The notes: generated from the letters alone by a model not told the origin. Shown: positions 1-10,103, counted from the stretch's first letter. The stretch: 64,000 nucleotides of DNA from Corynebacterium kalidii (GCF_022869005.1 NZ_JALIEA010000011.1:186001-250000); one strand, 5' to 3'. Translations and numbers: made by a program.

Positions 1-66
1 GTGCCACCGGCAGGGGACTCCGTGACCGAACACTCACCCCAAGTAGAAACCTTCGGCGGCCCGCCC

Positions 67-83
67 CGGGAGTGGTACTCCCG
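67..83. other. Short inverted repeat upstream of secY
   Basis: Perfect 7-bp arms CGGGAGT (67-73) and ACTCCCG (77-83) around a GGT loop, 29 nt before the secY start. There is no T-run after it, so it is not a typical terminator. It could be a leader hairpin or the end of the preceding ribosomal transcript. The rest of 1-111 shows no gene. Confidence 0.4.
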
Positions 84-111
84 ACAGTGACTGCCGAGCC
101 AGGAGGCAAAC

Positions 112-1443
112 GTGACCGCCTTGCTCTCGGCGTTCCGGGATGCTGATCTACGCAAGAAGATCTTCTTCACCCTTGCGATGATCATCCTCTACCGGATCGG
201 AGCACAGATCCCGACCCCCGGTGTCGACTACGCGGAAGTCACCTCGCAGGTCCGTTCTCTGACCGAGGACGGCGGAAACAGCATGTACACGCTGATCAAC
301 CTGTTCTCCGGTGGTGCGCTACTTCAGCTGTCGGTCTTCGCGATCGGCATCATGCCGTACATCACCGCGTCGATCATCGTGCAGCTGCTGACCGTGGTCA
401 TCCCCCGCTTCGAGCAGTTGAAGAAGGAGGGGCAGTCCGGTCAGGCGAAGATGACGGAGTACACCAGGTACCTCACCGTGGCGCTGGCGCTGCTGCAGTC
501 GGCGGGTATCGTCGCGCTGGCCGACCGCCAGCAGCTGCTCGGCGCGAACGTCCGCGTGCTCCACGAGGACGTCGGTGTCTTCGGTCTGGTCGCCATGGTG
601 GTCATCATGACCGCAGGTGCCGTGCTGGTGATGTGGTTCGGTGAGCTGATCACCGACCGCGGTGTGGGTAACGGCATGTCACTGCTGATCTTCGCCGGTA
701 TCGCCACCCAGCTGCCCGCCCAGGGTATGCAGATCCTGCGCAGTTCCGGCGGATTCGTCTTCGCCGGAGTCGTCGCCGCGGTGCTGCTGCTCGTCGTCGC
801 CGTGATCTTCATCGAGCAGGGTCAGCGCCGCATCCCGGTGCAGTACGCCAAGCGTATGGTCGGCCGGCGCCAGTACGGGGAGACGTCCACCTACCTGCCG
901 CTCAAGGTCAACCAGGCCGGCGTCATCCCGGTGATCTTCGCGTCGTCGATCCTCACCGTCCCGATCCTGATCACCCAGATCATCCAGTCCGGCAACGCCG
1001 GCCAGGAGGACAACTGGTGGAACCGCAACGTGATGACCATGCTGTCGGACCCGTCCAGCTGGACCTACATCGTGATCTTCGCGTTGCTGATCATCTTCTT
1101 CTCGTACTTCTACGTGTCGATCCAGTACGACCCGAACGACCAGGCCGAGAACATGAAGAAGTACGGTGGGTTCATCCCGGGTATCCGCCCGGGGCGGCCG
1201 ACCGCCGAGTACCTCTGGTACGTGATGACGCGTCTGCTGCTCGTCGGTTCGGTGTATCTCGCCGTCATCGCCGTTCTCCCGAACGTGGCGATTACGATGG
1301 GACTCGCCTCTGACGGCGCAGCCTCCAGTCTGGGTGCGTTCGGTGGTACCGCTATCCTGATTATGGTCTCGGTCGCTCTGACCACGGTCAAGCAGATCGA
1401 GTCCCAGCTCATGCAAGCCAACTACGAAGGATTCCTCAAATGA
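112..1443 (+). CDS. secY: Preprotein translocase subunit SecY
   Basis: SecY forms the protein-conducting channel of the SecYEG translocon in the cytoplasmic membrane. The 443-residue product is of normal family length, with about ten hydrophobic segments. It carries the cytoplasmic-loop signature [11 protein letters not shown] near residues 237-247 and the later loop [13 protein letters not shown]. The GTG start at 112 is chosen because AGGAGG (101-106) lies 5 nt upstream. The stop codon overlaps the adk start in an ATGA arrangement (1440-1443), so the two genes are translationally coupled. SecY followed by adk and map is the usual end of the actinobacterial spc operon. Nothing is odd about this gene. 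Confidence 0.98.
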   Translation: MTALLSAFRDADLRKKIFFTLAMIILYRIGAQIPTPGVDYAEVTSQVRSLTEDGGNSMYTLINLFSGGALLQLSVFAIGIMPYITASIIVQLLTVVIPRFEQLKKEGQSGQAKMTEYTRYLTVALALLQSAGIVALADRQQLLGANVRVLHEDVGVFGLVAMVVIMTAGAVLVMWFGELITDRGVGNGMSLLIFAGIATQLPAQGMQILRSSGGFVFAGVVAAVLLLVVAVIFIEQGQRRIPVQYAKRMVGRRQYGETSTYLPLKVNQAGVIPVIFASSILTVPILITQIIQSGNAGQEDNWWNRNVMTMLSDPSSWTYIVIFALLIIFFSYFYVSIQYDPNDQAENMKKYGGFIPGIRPGRPTAEYLWYVMTRLLLVGSVYLAVIAVLPNVAITMGLASDGAASSLGAFGGTAILIMVSVALTTVKQIESQLMQANYEGFLK

Positions 1444-1985
1444 GACTCGTTCTCCTCGGCCCTCCCGGTGCAGGTAAGGGTACGCAGGCCGCCATCCTCG
1501 CCGATTCGCTGGGCGTGCCGCACATCTCCACGGGTGATCTCTTCCGCGAGAACATCTCCAAGGAGACCGACCTGGGCCGTCAGGCGCAGGAGTACATGGA
1601 CGCCGGTAAGCTCGTGCCGACCTCGGTCACCGCGGACATGGTCAGCAAGCGCCTGGACCAGGAGGACGCCGCCGACGGCTTCCTGTTGGACGGTTTCCCC
1701 CGCACGGTCGAGCAGGCCGAGATCCTCGCCGGGATCCTGGAGGGCAAGGGCACCGCTCTGAACAACGTCCTGAACTACCAGGTGTCCGAGGACGTCGTGG
1801 TCGAGCGCATGCTCGCCCGCGGTCGCAGCGACGACACCGAGGAGACGATCCGGACCCGTCTGCAGGTCTACCGGGACGAGACCGCCCCGCTGATCGACTA
1901 CTACTCCGACATCATCGTCAACGTCGACGCCGAGGGTACCGTGGAGGACATCTCGTCCTCGACGCTGGACGCCCTGGACCGCTGA
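1440..1985 (+). CDS. adk: Adenylate kinase (short form)
   Basis: Catalyses the reversible reaction ATP + AMP = 2 ADP in the cytosol. The P-loop [10 protein letters not shown] is at residues 7-16, the NMP-binding segment STGDLFR at 30-36 and DGFPRT at 84-89. At 181 residues it lacks the long zinc-type LID insertion of enterobacterial enzymes, which is normal for corynebacteria and mycobacteria. The ATG overlaps the secY stop by 4 bp. It is probably co-transcribed with secY and, across a 31-bp gap, with map. Confidence 0.98.
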   Translation: MRLVLLGPPGAGKGTQAAILADSLGVPHISTGDLFRENISKETDLGRQAQEYMDAGKLVPTSVTADMVSKRLDQEDAADGFLLDGFPRTVEQAEILAGILEGKGTALNNVLNYQVSEDVVVERMLARGRSDDTEETIRTRLQVYRDETAPLIDYYSDIIVNVDAEGTVEDISSSTLDALDR

Positions 1986-2016
1986 CGGTAGGCCGGGGAA
2001 AGCAGACGGGTAGTTG

Positions 2017-2820
2017 ATGGGATTCCGTAGGAAGAGCAGGGTCATCACCGGGAAGACCCCGGGTGAGCTCGACGCCATGCAGGCGGCGGGCGAGATCGTC
2101 GGACGTGCACTCCAGGCCGTCCGTGCGGCGGCGGCCGCGGGTGTCAGCACCCTCGACCTCGACGCCGTCGCCGAAGAGACGATCCGTGCGGCCGGCGCCG
2201 TACCCACGTTCAAGGGGTACGGCGGATTCCCGGGCAGCATCTGCTCCTCGGTCAACGACATGATCGTCCACGGGATCCCGGACGCCGCCACCGTACTGAA
2301 GGACGGGGACCTGGTCTCCGTCGACTGCGGTGCCACACTCGACGGCTGGGTGGGCGACTCCGCCTGGACTTTCGCCGTCGGCGGCGACGACACGTTGACG
2401 CCGGAGGACCTGAAACTCAACCAGGCCACCGAGTGGGTCCTGTACGAGGGGATCACGGCGATGGTCCCGGGCAACCGGCTGACGGACGTCTCCTGGGCCC
2501 TCGAGGAGGCCACCGGGCGCGCCGAGGAGAAGTTCGATGTCTCCCTGTACATCGTCGACGGGTACGGCGGGCACGGCATCGGCCGTGAGATGCACGAGGA
2601 GCCGTACCTCGCGAACGAGGGCGACCCCGGCAAGGGGCCGCTGATTGAGGCCGGCAGCACGTTGGCCATCGAGCCCATGCTCGCCCTCGGTACCGTGGAG
2701 TCCTACGTGCTCGACGACGACTGGGGAGTGAAGACCCTGGACGGGTCGCGTGCGTCCCACTGGGAGCACACCGTGGCCGCCACGGAGGACGGCCCGCGGA
2801 TCCTGACCCCGAGGTACTGA
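2017..2820 (+). CDS. map: Methionine aminopeptidase, type I
   Basis: Removes the initiator methionine from nascent proteins using a dinuclear metal centre. The five expected ligands are visible: Asp103 (SVDCG), Asp114 (VGDSAW), His186 (GYGGHGIG), Glu219 (AIEPM) and Glu250 (HWEHT), with His85 in VHGIPD. The length of 267 residues fits the pita-bread fold. TTG at 2014 immediately precedes ATG 2017 in frame; I chose the ATG, and no strong Shine-Dalgarno sequence decides between them. The neighbours adk and infA are the standard actinobacterial context. The 197 bp after the gene carries the infA promoter rather than a gene. Confidence 0.95.
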   Translation: MGFRRKSRVITGKTPGELDAMQAAGEIVGRALQAVRAAAAAGVSTLDLDAVAEETIRAAGAVPTFKGYGGFPGSICSSVNDMIVHGIPDAATVLKDGDLVSVDCGATLDGWVGDSAWTFAVGGDDTLTPEDLKLNQATEWVLYEGITAMVPGNRLTDVSWALEEATGRAEEKFDVSLYIVDGYGGHGIGREMHEEPYLANEGDPGKGPLIEAGSTLAIEPMLALGTVESYVLDDDWGVKTLDGSRASHWEHTVAATEDGPRILTPRY

Positions 2821-2874
2821 GCCCCCGCACCCGAGCGAGCCCCACCGGCCCTGGGCGTGACGAATGCATTCCAT

Positions 2875-2904
2875 TTGTCATGCGCAGGGCCGATGCCGTA
2901 TCGT
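2875..2904 (+). promoter_or_regulatory. Predicted housekeeping promoter for infA and the rpsM operon
   Basis: TTGTCA (2875-2880), an 18-nt spacer and TATCGT (2899-2904), which fits the TANNNT -10 pattern. It lies about 114 nt upstream of infA in the map-infA gap. Read by eye; no start-site data. Confidence 0.5.
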
Positions 2905-3017
2905 GGGTCGTTGGTGTGGACACTTGGGCACTGCGAGACCGCAGACCGTCCGTCCCATCACACGAGACCAGACCTTAAAGGCCCGCCGTCACCGGCGGGC
3001 CGGGAAAAGTGGAGGAT

Positions 3018-3236
3018 ATGGCTAAAGAAGGCGCCATCGAGGTTGAGGGCAAGATCATCGAGCCCCTGCCGAACGCGATGTTCCGCGTTGAGCTGGACAA
3101 CGGGCACAAGGTGCTCGCACACATCTCCGGCAAGATGCGTCAGCACTATATCCGTATCCTCCCCGAGGACCGGGTCGTCGTGGAGCTCTCTCCCTACGAC
3201 CTGACCCGTGGCCGGATCGTCTACCGCTACAAGTAG
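3018..3236 (+). CDS. infA: Translation initiation factor IF-1
   Basis: IF-1 binds the A site of the 30S subunit during initiation. The 72-residue product is a single OB-fold with the near-invariant features [20 protein letters not shown] and the C-terminal [14 protein letters not shown] at 3018 is preferred over the in-frame GTG at 3009 because the GTG lies inside the Shine-Dalgarno stretch GTGGAGGA (3009-3016). In mycobacteria rpmJ (L36) follows infA. Here the 218 bp before rpsM contains no L36 reading frame. Confidence 0.98.
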   Translation: MAKEGAIEVEGKIIEPLPNAMFRVELDNGHKVLAHISGKMRQHYIRILPEDRVVVELSPYDLTRGRIVYRYK

Positions 3237-3365
3237 GCAGACCGTCCGACCTCCACTACTGGTCGCACAGTCATTCAGCCTCCACATATCCAGCCGGTGG
3301 CCCGACAGTCCCTCACGGGACACGGGTACCGGACAACCACCTTCGGCCGCGGCGGCTGAAGCCCG

Positions 3366-3399
3366 CCGTCCCCTCCCCGCCTCCGGGCCGGGGGGACGG
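3366..3399 (+). promoter_or_regulatory. Leader hairpin before rpsM
   Basis: Arms CCGTCCCC (3366-3373) and GGGGACGG (3392-3399) form an 8-bp GC-rich stem with an 18-nt GC-rich loop, followed by GAAAA. It lies about 55 nt before rpsM. It could be an attenuator or ribosomal-protein binding leader, or a weak terminator for infA. The sequence 3237-3454 otherwise holds nothing recognisable. Confidence 0.45.
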
Positions 3400-3454
3400 A
3401 AAACCGGGACGTGTGTGGAGAAAACCGCCGCTGTAATCCGGAAGGAACTGCCAT

Positions 3455-3823
3455 ATGGCACGCCTTGCTGGTGTCGACCTCCCGCGCGACAAGCGCATGG
3501 AGGTTGCACTCACCTACATCTACGGCATCGGCCCCGCCCGAGCCACCGAGCTGCTGGAGAAGACCGGCATCTCTCCCGACCTGCGGTCCAAGGACCTCAC
3601 GGACGAGCACATCTCCACTCTGAGGGACGCGATCGAGAGCACCTGGAAGGTCGAGGGCGATCTTCGCCGCGAGGTCCAGGCCGACATCCGTCGCAAGATC
3701 GAGATCGGTTGCTACCAGGGCATCCGCCACCGTCGTGGCCTGCCCGTGCGCGGCCAGCGCACCAAGACCAACGCTCGTACGCGTAAGGGCCCGAAGAAGA
3801 CGATCGCAGGAAAGAAGAAGTAG
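3455..3823 (+). CDS. rpsM: 30S ribosomal protein S13
   Basis: Head protein of the 30S subunit contacting the 50S (bridge B1) and P-site tRNA. It has 122 residues with the start [13 protein letters not shown], the helix-two-turn-helix motif [29 protein letters not shown] and a basic tail KKTIAGKKK, all normal for the family. ATG at 3455 has GGAAGGA (3440-3446) 8 nt upstream. rpsK follows after 3 nt, giving the alpha-operon order rpsM-rpsK-rpsD-rpoA-rplQ. Confidence 0.98.
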   Translation: MARLAGVDLPRDKRMEVALTYIYGIGPARATELLEKTGISPDLRSKDLTDEHISTLRDAIESTWKVEGDLRREVQADIRRKIEIGCYQGIRHRRGLPVRGQRTKTNARTRKGPKKTIAGKKK

Positions 3824-3826
3824 TCT

Positions 3827-4231
3827 ATGCCTCCCAAAGCACGCTCCGGCGCGCGCCGTACCGGCCGCCGCGTCGTAAAGAAGAATGTGGCCCACGGCGC
3901 CGCATACATCAAGTCCACCTTCAACAACACCATCGTGTCCATCACGGACCCGAAGGGTGCAGTCATCTCCTGGGCCTCCTCGGGACACGTCGGCTTCAAG
4001 GGCTCCCGTAAGTCCACGCCGTTCGCCGCGCAGATGGCCGCCGAGTCCGCGGCCCGCAAGGCGATGGAGCACGGCATGAAGAAGGTCGACGTTTTCGTCA
4101 AGGGCCCGGGATCCGGCCGCGAGACCGCCATCCGTTCCCTGTCCACCGCCGGCCTCGAGGTCGGCACGATCTCCGACGTGACCCCGCAGCCGCACAACGG
4201 CTGCCGTCCGCCGAAGCGTCGTCGCGTCTAG
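3827..4231 (+). CDS. rpsK: 30S ribosomal protein S11
   Basis: Platform protein of the 30S subunit, next to the 3' end of 16S rRNA. The 134-residue product carries the family hallmarks [44 protein letters not shown] and the C-terminus [13 protein letters not shown]. It starts 3 nt after the rpsM stop, so its translation is likely coupled. Nothing unusual. Confidence 0.98.
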   Translation: MPPKARSGARRTGRRVVKKNVAHGAAYIKSTFNNTIVSITDPKGAVISWASSGHVGFKGSRKSTPFAAQMAAESAARKAMEHGMKKVDVFVKGPGSGRETAIRSLSTAGLEVGTISDVTPQPHNGCRPPKRRRV

Positions 4232-4252
4232 AAGAAAGGATAGGGATACCAC

Positions 4253-4858
4253 ATGGCTCGCTATACCGGATCCGCCACCCGTAAGTCCCGTCGCCTCCGC
4301 GTCGACCTCGTCGGCGGCGACCGCTCCTTCGAGCGCCGCCCGTACCCCCCGGGACAGGCCGGCCGCACCCGCATCAAGGAGTCGGAGTACCTGACCCAGC
4401 TGCAGGAGAAGCAGAAGGCCCGCTTCACCTACGGTGTCATGGAGAAGCAGTTCCGCCGCTACTACGCGGAGGCCAACCGTCGTCCCGGCAAGACCGGTGA
4501 CAACCTGGTCATCCTGCTGGAGTCCCGGCTGGACAACGTCGTCTACCGTGCAGGCCTGGCCCGCACCCGTCGGCAGGCACGTCAGCTCGTCTCCCACGGC
4601 CACTTCACCGTGAACGGCAAGAACATCAACGTGCCGTCCTTCCAGGTCTCCCAGTACGACATCATCGACGTCCGGGACCGCTCCCGCTCGATGCTGTGGT
4701 TCGAAGAGGCCCAGGAGCTCCTGGTCGACGCCGTCGTCCCGGCCTGGCTCCAGGTCGTGCCGTCCACCCTGCGCATCCTCGTGCACCAGCTGCCCGAGCG
4801 CGCCCAGATCGACGTGCCGCTGCAGGAGCAGCTCATCGTCGAGTTCTACTCCAAGTAG
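4253..4858 (+). CDS. rpsD: 30S ribosomal protein S4
   Basis: Primary 16S rRNA-binding protein of the 30S body. The 201-residue length and the central S4 RNA-binding domain (LESRLDNVVYRAGLARTRRQARQLVSHGHFTVNG, about residues 89-123) are typical. The N-terminus MARYTGSATRKSRRLRVDL lacks the four zinc cysteines, so this is the C-minus form used in actinobacteria. A weak AGAAAGGATAG Shine-Dalgarno region precedes the ATG at 4253. Confidence 0.97.
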   Translation: MARYTGSATRKSRRLRVDLVGGDRSFERRPYPPGQAGRTRIKESEYLTQLQEKQKARFTYGVMEKQFRRYYAEANRRPGKTGDNLVILLESRLDNVVYRAGLARTRRQARQLVSHGHFTVNGKNINVPSFQVSQYDIIDVRDRSRSMLWFEEAQELLVDAVVPAWLQVVPSTLRILVHQLPERAQIDVPLQEQLIVEFYSK

Positions 4859-4976
4859 GACGGTCGGTCGCACCACCGCCGCCCACCGCCGCACCTGTGG
4901 CCGGTGGCGGTTCCCGTCAAGATCCGTTGTTCATCTCTACGGCGTCAAATAACGGTCGCCAACAAGGAGAAGCAGA

Positions 4977-5990
4977 ATGCTCATTTCACAGCGCCCGGCG
5001 TTGAGCGAAGAGTTCGTCAGCCCGTCCCGTTCCCGGTTCGTCATCGAGCCGTTGGAGCCCGGTTTCGGCTACACGCTCGGAAACTCCCTGCGCCGTACCC
5101 TGCTGTCGTCCATCCCGGGCGCGGCGGTCACCTCCATCCGGATCGAGGGTGTGCTCCACGAGTTCACCACCATCCCCGGCGTGAAGGAGGATGTCTCCGA
5201 CATCATCCTGAACATCAAGTCCCTGGTGCTGTCCTCGGACTCCGATGAGCCGGTCACGATGTACATCCGCAAGGAAGGCGCCGGTGAGGTAACCGGGGCA
5301 GACGTCGTCGCCCCGACCGGTGTGGAGGTCCACAACCCGGACCTGCACATCGCGACCCTCAATGAGCAGGGCAAGATCGACATCGAGCTCGTCGTCGAGC
5401 GTGGCCGCGGGTACGTCCCGGCCGCACCCACCACCGGTGAGATCGGCCGTATCCCGGTCGACCAGATCTACTCCCCGGTGCTGAAGGTCAGCTACAAGGT
5501 CGAAGCCACCCGTGTCGAACAGCGCACGGACTTCGACAAGCTGGTCATCGACGTCGAGACGAAGAACTCCATCACCGCCCGCGACGCCATGGCGTCGGCC
5601 GGCAAGACCCTGGTGGAGCTGTTCGGTCTGGCCCAGGAACTCAACCTGGCTGCCGAAGGTATCGAGATTGGCCCGTCCCCGATGGAGACCGAGCACATCG
5701 CCGCCTACAGCACCCCGATCGAGGACCTCGACTTCTCCGTGCGGTCGTACAACTGCCTGAAGCGTGAGGACATCCACACCGTCGGCGAGCTCGCCGGCCG
5801 GACCGAGTCCGACCTGCTGGATATCCGCAACTTCGGCCAGAAGTCCATCAACGAGGTGAAGGTTAAGCTCGCCGAGCTGGGCCTGGGTCTCAAGGACGCG
5901 CCCGAGGGCTTCGACATCAACGACATCGAGGGCTACGACCCGGAGTCCGGCGAATTCGTCGACACCGAGGGCGAGGACATCGCAGAGTAG
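4977..5990 (+). CDS. rpoA: RNA polymerase alpha subunit
   Basis: Dimerises to nucleate RNA polymerase assembly and contacts activators and UP elements through its C-terminal domain. The N-terminal assembly domain has [30 protein letters not shown] split over residues 21-50. The C-terminal HhH-like domain has [23 protein letters not shown] near 246-268 and [12 protein letters not shown]. The length of 337 residues is normal. AAGGAG lies about 8 nt before ATG 4977. The 118-bp gap from rpsD holds only a GC-rich hairpin-prone stretch. Confidence 0.98.
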   Translation: MLISQRPALSEEFVSPSRSRFVIEPLEPGFGYTLGNSLRRTLLSSIPGAAVTSIRIEGVLHEFTTIPGVKEDVSDIILNIKSLVLSSDSDEPVTMYIRKEGAGEVTGADVVAPTGVEVHNPDLHIATLNEQGKIDIELVVERGRGYVPAAPTTGEIGRIPVDQIYSPVLKVSYKVEATRVEQRTDFDKLVIDVETKNSITARDAMASAGKTLVELFGLAQELNLAAEGIEIGPSPMETEHIAAYSTPIEDLDFSVRSYNCLKREDIHTVGELAGRTESDLLDIRNFGQKSINEVKVKLAELGLGLKDAPEGFDINDIEGYDPESGEFVDTEGEDIAE

Positions 5991-6096
5991 TCCCTCTGCA
6001 CGGGAACCGCCGTCGGCTGTGCCGGGTGGACCAGCGGTGTGGACACCGACATCGCGCTTGACACAGTCTGACTAGAGAAACACACGAGGAGAAGTT

Positions 6097-6639
6097 ATGC
6101 CTACCCCGAAGAAGGGTGCCCGCCTCGGCGGATCTGCTTCCCACCAGAAGAAGATCCTCGCCAACCTGGCAGCTCAGCTGATTGAGCACGGCGCCATCAA
6201 GACCACGGACGCGAAGGCCAAGGTCCTGCGTCCGTACGTCGAGAAGATCATCACCAAGGCGAAGAAAGGTACCGTCGCCGACCGCCGCAACGTCCTGAAG
6301 CTCATCACGGACAAGCAGGTCGTGGCCTACCTGTTCAACGAGCTCGCGCCGAAGTTCGAGGGCCGTAACGGTGGTTACACCCGCATCATCAAGCTCGAGA
6401 ACCGCAAGGGTGACAACGCTCCGATGAGCCAGATCTCCCTGGTCCTCGAGGAGCTCGCCTCCACCGAGGCGACCCGCGCGACCCGCGCCGCCGCATCCAA
6501 GGCAGCCGACACGGCTGACGAGGCTGCCGAGGACGCACCGGTCGTCGAGGCCGACGAGGCCACCGACGCCGCTGCCGCCGACGAGGCAGCTGAGGCTGAG
6601 GCAGCCGAGGGTGCCGAGGAGACCACCGGGGAGAAGTAG
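6097..6639 (+). CDS. rplQ: 50S ribosomal protein L17 with acidic C-terminal tail
   Basis: 50S protein near the peptide exit. Residues 1-120 are the conserved L17 core ([19 protein letters not shown], then [18 protein letters not shown]). The last 60 residues form a low-complexity Ala/Glu/Asp tail ending TTGEK. Such tails are common in actinobacterial L17 (bacterial cores are about 120 residues). ATG 6097 is preceded by GAGGAGAAG. It is the last gene of the alpha operon, followed by a strong terminator. Confidence 0.97.
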   Translation: MPTPKKGARLGGSASHQKKILANLAAQLIEHGAIKTTDAKAKVLRPYVEKIITKAKKGTVADRRNVLKLITDKQVVAYLFNELAPKFEGRNGGYTRIIKLENRKGDNAPMSQISLVLEELASTEATRATRAAASKAADTADEAAEDAPVVEADEATDAAAADEAAEAEAAEGAEETTGEK

Positions 6640-6675
6640 TCTTCCCCCGGTAGGCCGTCCCGACCGCGTCACCGC

Positions 6676-6717
6676 ACACGCCCGCCCCCACCGTCACCAC
6701 GGTGGGGGCGGGCGTGT
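6676..6717 (+). terminator. Rho-independent-type hairpin after rplQ
   Basis: A perfect 19-bp stem (6676-6694 pairing with 6699-6717) closed by a CACC loop. It is very GC-rich and followed by TCTGTCGCG rather than a pure T-run, as is common in high-GC actinobacteria. It ends the ribosomal super-operon. Confidence 0.85.
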
Positions 6718-6758
6718 TCTGTCGCGTGTTCTGTCGCGGCGTCCGGTCGGCAGGTTGG

Positions 6759-6764
6759 TAGAGT
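6759..6764 (+). promoter_or_regulatory. -10 element of a leaderless promoter
   Basis: TAGAGT with exactly 8 nt to the GTG at 6773. There is no Shine-Dalgarno sequence before that GTG, so the transcript probably begins at or next to the start codon. This decides the start of the downstream membrane protein. Confidence 0.55.
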
Positions 6765-6772
6765 CGTGGCTT

Positions 6773-7609
6773 GTGTTGACCTACCGATTCGCCGGCGTGT
6801 TGCTGTTCCTCAGCGGCCTCGTCACGGGATTCGGGCACGTCGTCGCCTTGTGGAGCTGGCGTGGCCTGTACTCCTTCACCGACAACCGTATCGGCGACTT
6901 CACGGTCACCGAGTGCCAGGTCCTCCGCGACAACCTGGGCACAAGGTACGTCTGCAACCCGGCCTACCTGGTGACCAACACCGCCTACGTGGCCGGCGCG
7001 TTCATCATCGTCGTCGCGGCCGGGGTGATGTGGCTGGCGGCCGGTAGGGAGGGCCACCGCTCCGTGCGGATCCCGGCGGTGCTCGCCGGGGGTGCCGGGG
7101 CGACGGCCATGCTGGCCGGACTGTTCCCCTACGACGTCTCACCGGCGATCCACGACCTGTCGATGCTGGTGCACGCCATCCTGATGTGGTCGTTCATGGC
7201 GTTCCTCACCGGAGTGGGGTCGGCGCGCACCGCCGGTGGACGCGGCCCGCACCCGTTGATCTACGGCGGGTATCTGCTGATCACCCGCTTCATGCTCGCC
7301 GCCTCGGTGGTGGGGCTGCTCGCCCTGTTGCTGCTCGGTCCACGGGGCCTGCCCGGTGCCTACGAGAGGCTCGCCTTCGACATGCTGACGGCGTGGCTGA
7401 TGGTCATCGGGGTATGCATGTACTCGCTCGGCGGGGCCGCCGACCAGGAGAGCCGCCGTGTGGCCGACATGGAGGCGGACGGGACGGTGATGACCGGCGA
7501 CCACGACGGCCCCCGCCGGGACCCGGGGTTCACCGCGGCACTGACCCAGGGGTGGGGGCGACGGCGCCACCCGGACGACAGGGACGACAAGAAGGAGAAC
7601 GACCGATGA
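6773..7609 (+). CDS. Multi-pass membrane protein, DUF998-like
   Basis: Function unknown. The 278-residue protein has about six hydrophobic segments in its first 230 residues and a charged cytoplasmic-type tail (about 235-278, ending [11 protein letters not shown]). The segment [23 protein letters not shown] resembles the pattern seen in DUF998 proteins, a family with no established function; this assignment is tentative. GTG 6773 is chosen from the leaderless -10 at 6759; TTG 6776 is the alternative. The stop overlaps truA by 4 bp (ATGA), so the two are one transcription unit placed directly after the rplQ terminator. Confidence 0.8.
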   Translation: MLTYRFAGVLLFLSGLVTGFGHVVALWSWRGLYSFTDNRIGDFTVTECQVLRDNLGTRYVCNPAYLVTNTAYVAGAFIIVVAAGVMWLAAGREGHRSVRIPAVLAGGAGATAMLAGLFPYDVSPAIHDLSMLVHAILMWSFMAFLTGVGSARTAGGRGPHPLIYGGYLLITRFMLAASVVGLLALLLLGPRGLPGAYERLAFDMLTAWLMVIGVCMYSLGGAADQESRRVADMEADGTVMTGDHDGPRRDPGFTAALTQGWGRRRHPDDRDDKKENDR

Positions 7610-8469
7610 CGGACACCGTCCGCGTCCGCCTGGACGTGGCCTACGACGGGACGGATTTCCACGGCTGGGCGCGCCAGAAGGGCCCCCAGGCGGGCCTGCG
7701 TACCGTCGCCGGTGTGCTGGAGGACGCGTTGTCGCTGGTCGTCCGTGAGCAGGTGGAGCTGGTCGTCGCAGGACGGACGGACGCCGGTGTCCACGCCAAC
7801 GGCCAGGTAGCCCACGTCGACCTCCCGGAGAGCGCCTTCCGCCAGCGTTCCCTGGACCGCCCGGAGGCGTTGGTGCGCCGTCTGTCGCGGATGCTGCCGG
7901 AGGACGTCCGGCTGCACGGGGCGACCGCGGCCCCTGCCGGCTTCGACGCCCGGTTCTCGGCGCTGTCCCGCCGCTACGTGTACCGGGTCACCACCGCGGC
8001 CGCCGGGCCGCTGCCGTTGCGGGTCCGTGACACCGCGGTGTGGCGGCACGACGTCGACCTGCCGGCGGTGCAGGCGGCGTCGGACGTCCTGGTCGGCCTG
8101 CACGACTTCGCCGCGTTCTGCCGGCACCGTCCCAACGCGACCACGGTCCGGGACCTGCAGGAGTTCCACTGGCGGGACGTCTCGACGGCGACCGAACCGT
8201 CCACCTACGAGGCGACGGTGGTGGCGGACGCCTTCTGCTGGTCGATGGTGCGTTCCCTCGTCGGCGCGGTGCTGACGGTGGGTGAGGGCCGGCGCGGCAG
8301 CGGGTTCACCGGGGGGCTGCTGGAGGAACGGTCGCGCAGCTCGTCCGTCCCGGTCGCGCCGGCGTGCGGGTTGAACCTGGTGTCCGTGCAGTACCCGCCG
8401 GAGGACGAGATGGCGGCGCGTGCGGACGTGACCCGTGACCGTCGGGCCCCGGTGGAACCCGGCTCCTGA
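7606..8469 (+). CDS. truA: tRNA pseudouridine synthase A
   Basis: Converts U38-U40 of the tRNA anticodon stem to pseudouridine. The catalytic aspartate lies in [10 protein letters not shown] (about residues 57-66). [16 protein letters not shown] and the C-terminal [15 protein letters not shown] match the family. The length of 287 residues is slightly long because of a charged tail after about residue 265. GAAGGAG (7591-7597) precedes the ATG, which overlaps the upstream stop. truA following rplQ and preceding ESX-4 is the same order as around Rv3455c-Rv3456c in M. tuberculosis. Confidence 0.97.
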   Translation: MTDTVRVRLDVAYDGTDFHGWARQKGPQAGLRTVAGVLEDALSLVVREQVELVVAGRTDAGVHANGQVAHVDLPESAFRQRSLDRPEALVRRLSRMLPEDVRLHGATAAPAGFDARFSALSRRYVYRVTTAAAGPLPLRVRDTAVWRHDVDLPAVQAASDVLVGLHDFAAFCRHRPNATTVRDLQEFHWRDVSTATEPSTYEATVVADAFCWSMVRSLVGAVLTVGEGRRGSGFTGGLLEERSRSSSVPVAPACGLNLVSVQYPPEDEMAARADVTRDRRAPVEPGS

Positions 8470-8557
8470 CCGGCCCCATGCCTTCCGCGTTGAACCGCGG
8501 CGGATTGTGTGGCACGGTGGTCCGGGTAGAGGCGGCCGACCGGGCCGTCGGAGCCGA

Positions 8558-8628
8558 CAGGGAAGGCAGGTGAGGTTTCCGTGAACTGTGACAGTTCCCC
8601 TCACAGACAGCGCAGCGCGCCTTCCCTG
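8558..8628 (+). ncRNA. Nested structured leader RNA upstream of mgtE
   Basis: Three nested helices can be drawn. P1 pairs CAGGGAAGGC (8558-8567) with GCCTTCCCTG (8619-8628), 10 perfect bp. P2 pairs GTGAGG (8570-8575) with CCTCAC (8599-8604). P3 pairs AACTG (8584-8588) with CAGTT (8592-8596). The motif AGGTGAGG directly after P1 recalls the start of the Mg-sensing M-box (ykoK) RNA, but at 71 nt it is far shorter than that class. A second imperfect hairpin (8672-8696) lies between it and mgtE. It may be a cis-regulatory RNA for magnesium transport, or a palindromic operator. Confidence 0.45.
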
Positions 8629-8732
8629 CAGTACGGCCGGTCGACCTGACCGTGAGCTGAGCCGTGTGCACGTGTGGGCGCGTACCCCCGCCACACCCGT
8701 GACAGACACATGAGAACCATCGAGGACTCAGC

Positions 8733-10103
8733 ATGGACACCCGGCAGATTACCCACGCCGCCGATCTCTCCGCCACCGTAGAGCAGCTGGTGGAGACCCT
8801 GGTGGAGACCAAGGACTTCCCCCGCATCGTCGAGGTGGTGACACCTCTGTCGACCGAGCAGGTCGTCGCCCTGCTGGAACGGTTGTCGACCGACCACCGG
8901 GCGATCGTGTACCGCTTGTTGCCGAAGGACAACGCGATCGAGGTCTTCGAGCAGTTCTCCCCGGCACTGCAGCGTGACCTGATCCAGGGGTTGCGCGACG
9001 GGGAGGTCGCCACCATCTTCAGCGACCTCGACCCGGACGACCGGGTGTGGCTGCTCGACGAACTGCCGGCGGCACTGGCCCCGCGGCTGCTCCACGGCCT
9101 GTCCGCGAAGGACCGGCAGCTGACCTCCGAGGTGCTCGGGTACCCGAAGGGGTCGGTGGGGCGGCGGATGACACCGGAGTACATCTCCACCCGGGCCGAC
9201 GTCACTGTGGGGCAGACGATGCAGCGCGTGCACGACCAGCTCGACGACGCCGAGACCGTGTACACCCTGCCGGTGCTGGACGGCAGCCGTCGGCTCATCG
9301 GGGTCGTGAGCCTGCGGGACCTGCTGCGTGCGGACGACGGTGTGCCGATCTCCGCGATCATGCAGGACGCCAGCGCCATGACCGCCTACCAGACCGCCGA
9401 AGCGGCGGCCCGGCGGTGTGCTGAGCTCGGTTTCCTCGCGTTGCCGATCGTGGACCGGGAGGACCGCCTGGTCGGGGTGCTCACCATCGACGACGCCGCC
9501 CGGATCCTCGAGCACGAGGAGACCGAGGACGCCGCCCGCCAGGGCGGCGTGGAGCCGTTGCGCCGCCCGTACCTGGCCACCCCGGTGCGTTCCCTGGTGG
9601 GGTCGCGCATCGTGTGGCTGCTGGTGCTGGCCATCGGCGCGACGCTGACCGTGCAGGTCCTGTCGATCTTCGAGGCTACGCTGGAGCAGGTCACGGTGCT
9701 GGCCCTGTTCATGCCGCTGCTCATCGGAACCGGCGGGAACACCGGCAACCAGGCGGCGACCACCGTGACCCGGGCACTGGCGTTGAGGGACGTCAGTCCC
9801 CGGGACGTGGGACGGGTGCTGCTGCGCGAGATGGGTGTCGGGGTGTCGCTGGGGGCGTTGCTCGGGGCGCTCGGCGGTGGCGTCACGACGGTGATCTACG
9901 ACCCGTCCGTCGGGCTGATCATCGGGCTGACGCTCCTGGCGGTCTGCAGTATGGCGGCGACCATCGGCGGCGTCATGCCGATGGTTGCCCGGGCCGTCCG
10001 GGCGGACCCGGCGGTCTTCTCCAACCCGTTCATCAGCACCTTCGTCGACGCCGCCGGGCTGGTCGTCTACTTCATGATCGCCCGGACGGTGCTGAGCCTG
10101 TGA
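8733..10103 (+). CDS. mgtE: Magnesium transporter MgtE
   Basis: Mg2+-gated Mg2+ channel of the cytoplasmic membrane. Domain order is typical: N-domain of alpha-helical repeats (1-130, with LPKDNAIEVFEQF and DLDPDDRVWLLDELP), a CBS pair (about 140-255, with VGVVSLRDLL and VGVLTIDDA), and five membrane helices (about 285-456) containing the pore signature MPLLIGTGGNTGNQAATTVTRALAL split over 326-350. The length is 456 residues. The last 32 nt overlap the convergent permease gene. The long structured leader suggests regulation at the RNA level. Confidence 0.96.
   Translation: MDTRQITHAADLSATVEQLVETLVETKDFPRIVEVVTPLSTEQVVALLERLSTDHRAIVYRLLPKDNAIEVFEQFSPALQRDLIQGLRDGEVATIFSDLDPDDRVWLLDELPAALAPRLLHGLSAKDRQLTSEVLGYPKGSVGRRMTPEYISTRADVTVGQTMQRVHDQLDDAETVYTLPVLDGSRRLIGVVSLRDLLRADDGVPISAIMQDASAMTAYQTAEAAARRCAELGFLALPIVDREDRLVGVLTIDDAARILEHEETEDAARQGGVEPLRRPYLATPVRSLVGSRIVWLLVLAIGATLTVQVLSIFEATLEQVTVLALFMPLLIGTGGNTGNQAATTVTRALALRDVSPRDVGRVLLREMGVGVSLGALLGALGGGVTTVIYDPSVGLIIGLTLLAVCSMAATIGGVMPMVARAVRADPAVFSNPFISTFVDAAGLVVYFMIARTVLSL

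Noticed and set aside
3237..3454. An rpmJ (L36) gene between infA and rpsM as in mycobacteria
   Set aside because: No start followed by the MKVRPSVK-type sequence with four zinc ligands is present in any frame.
8558..8628. A canonical M-box (ykoK) riboswitch
   Set aside because: The AGGTGAGG start is present, but the element is 71 nt and lacks the conserved central segments of the roughly 165-nt M-box, so I report only a structured leader.
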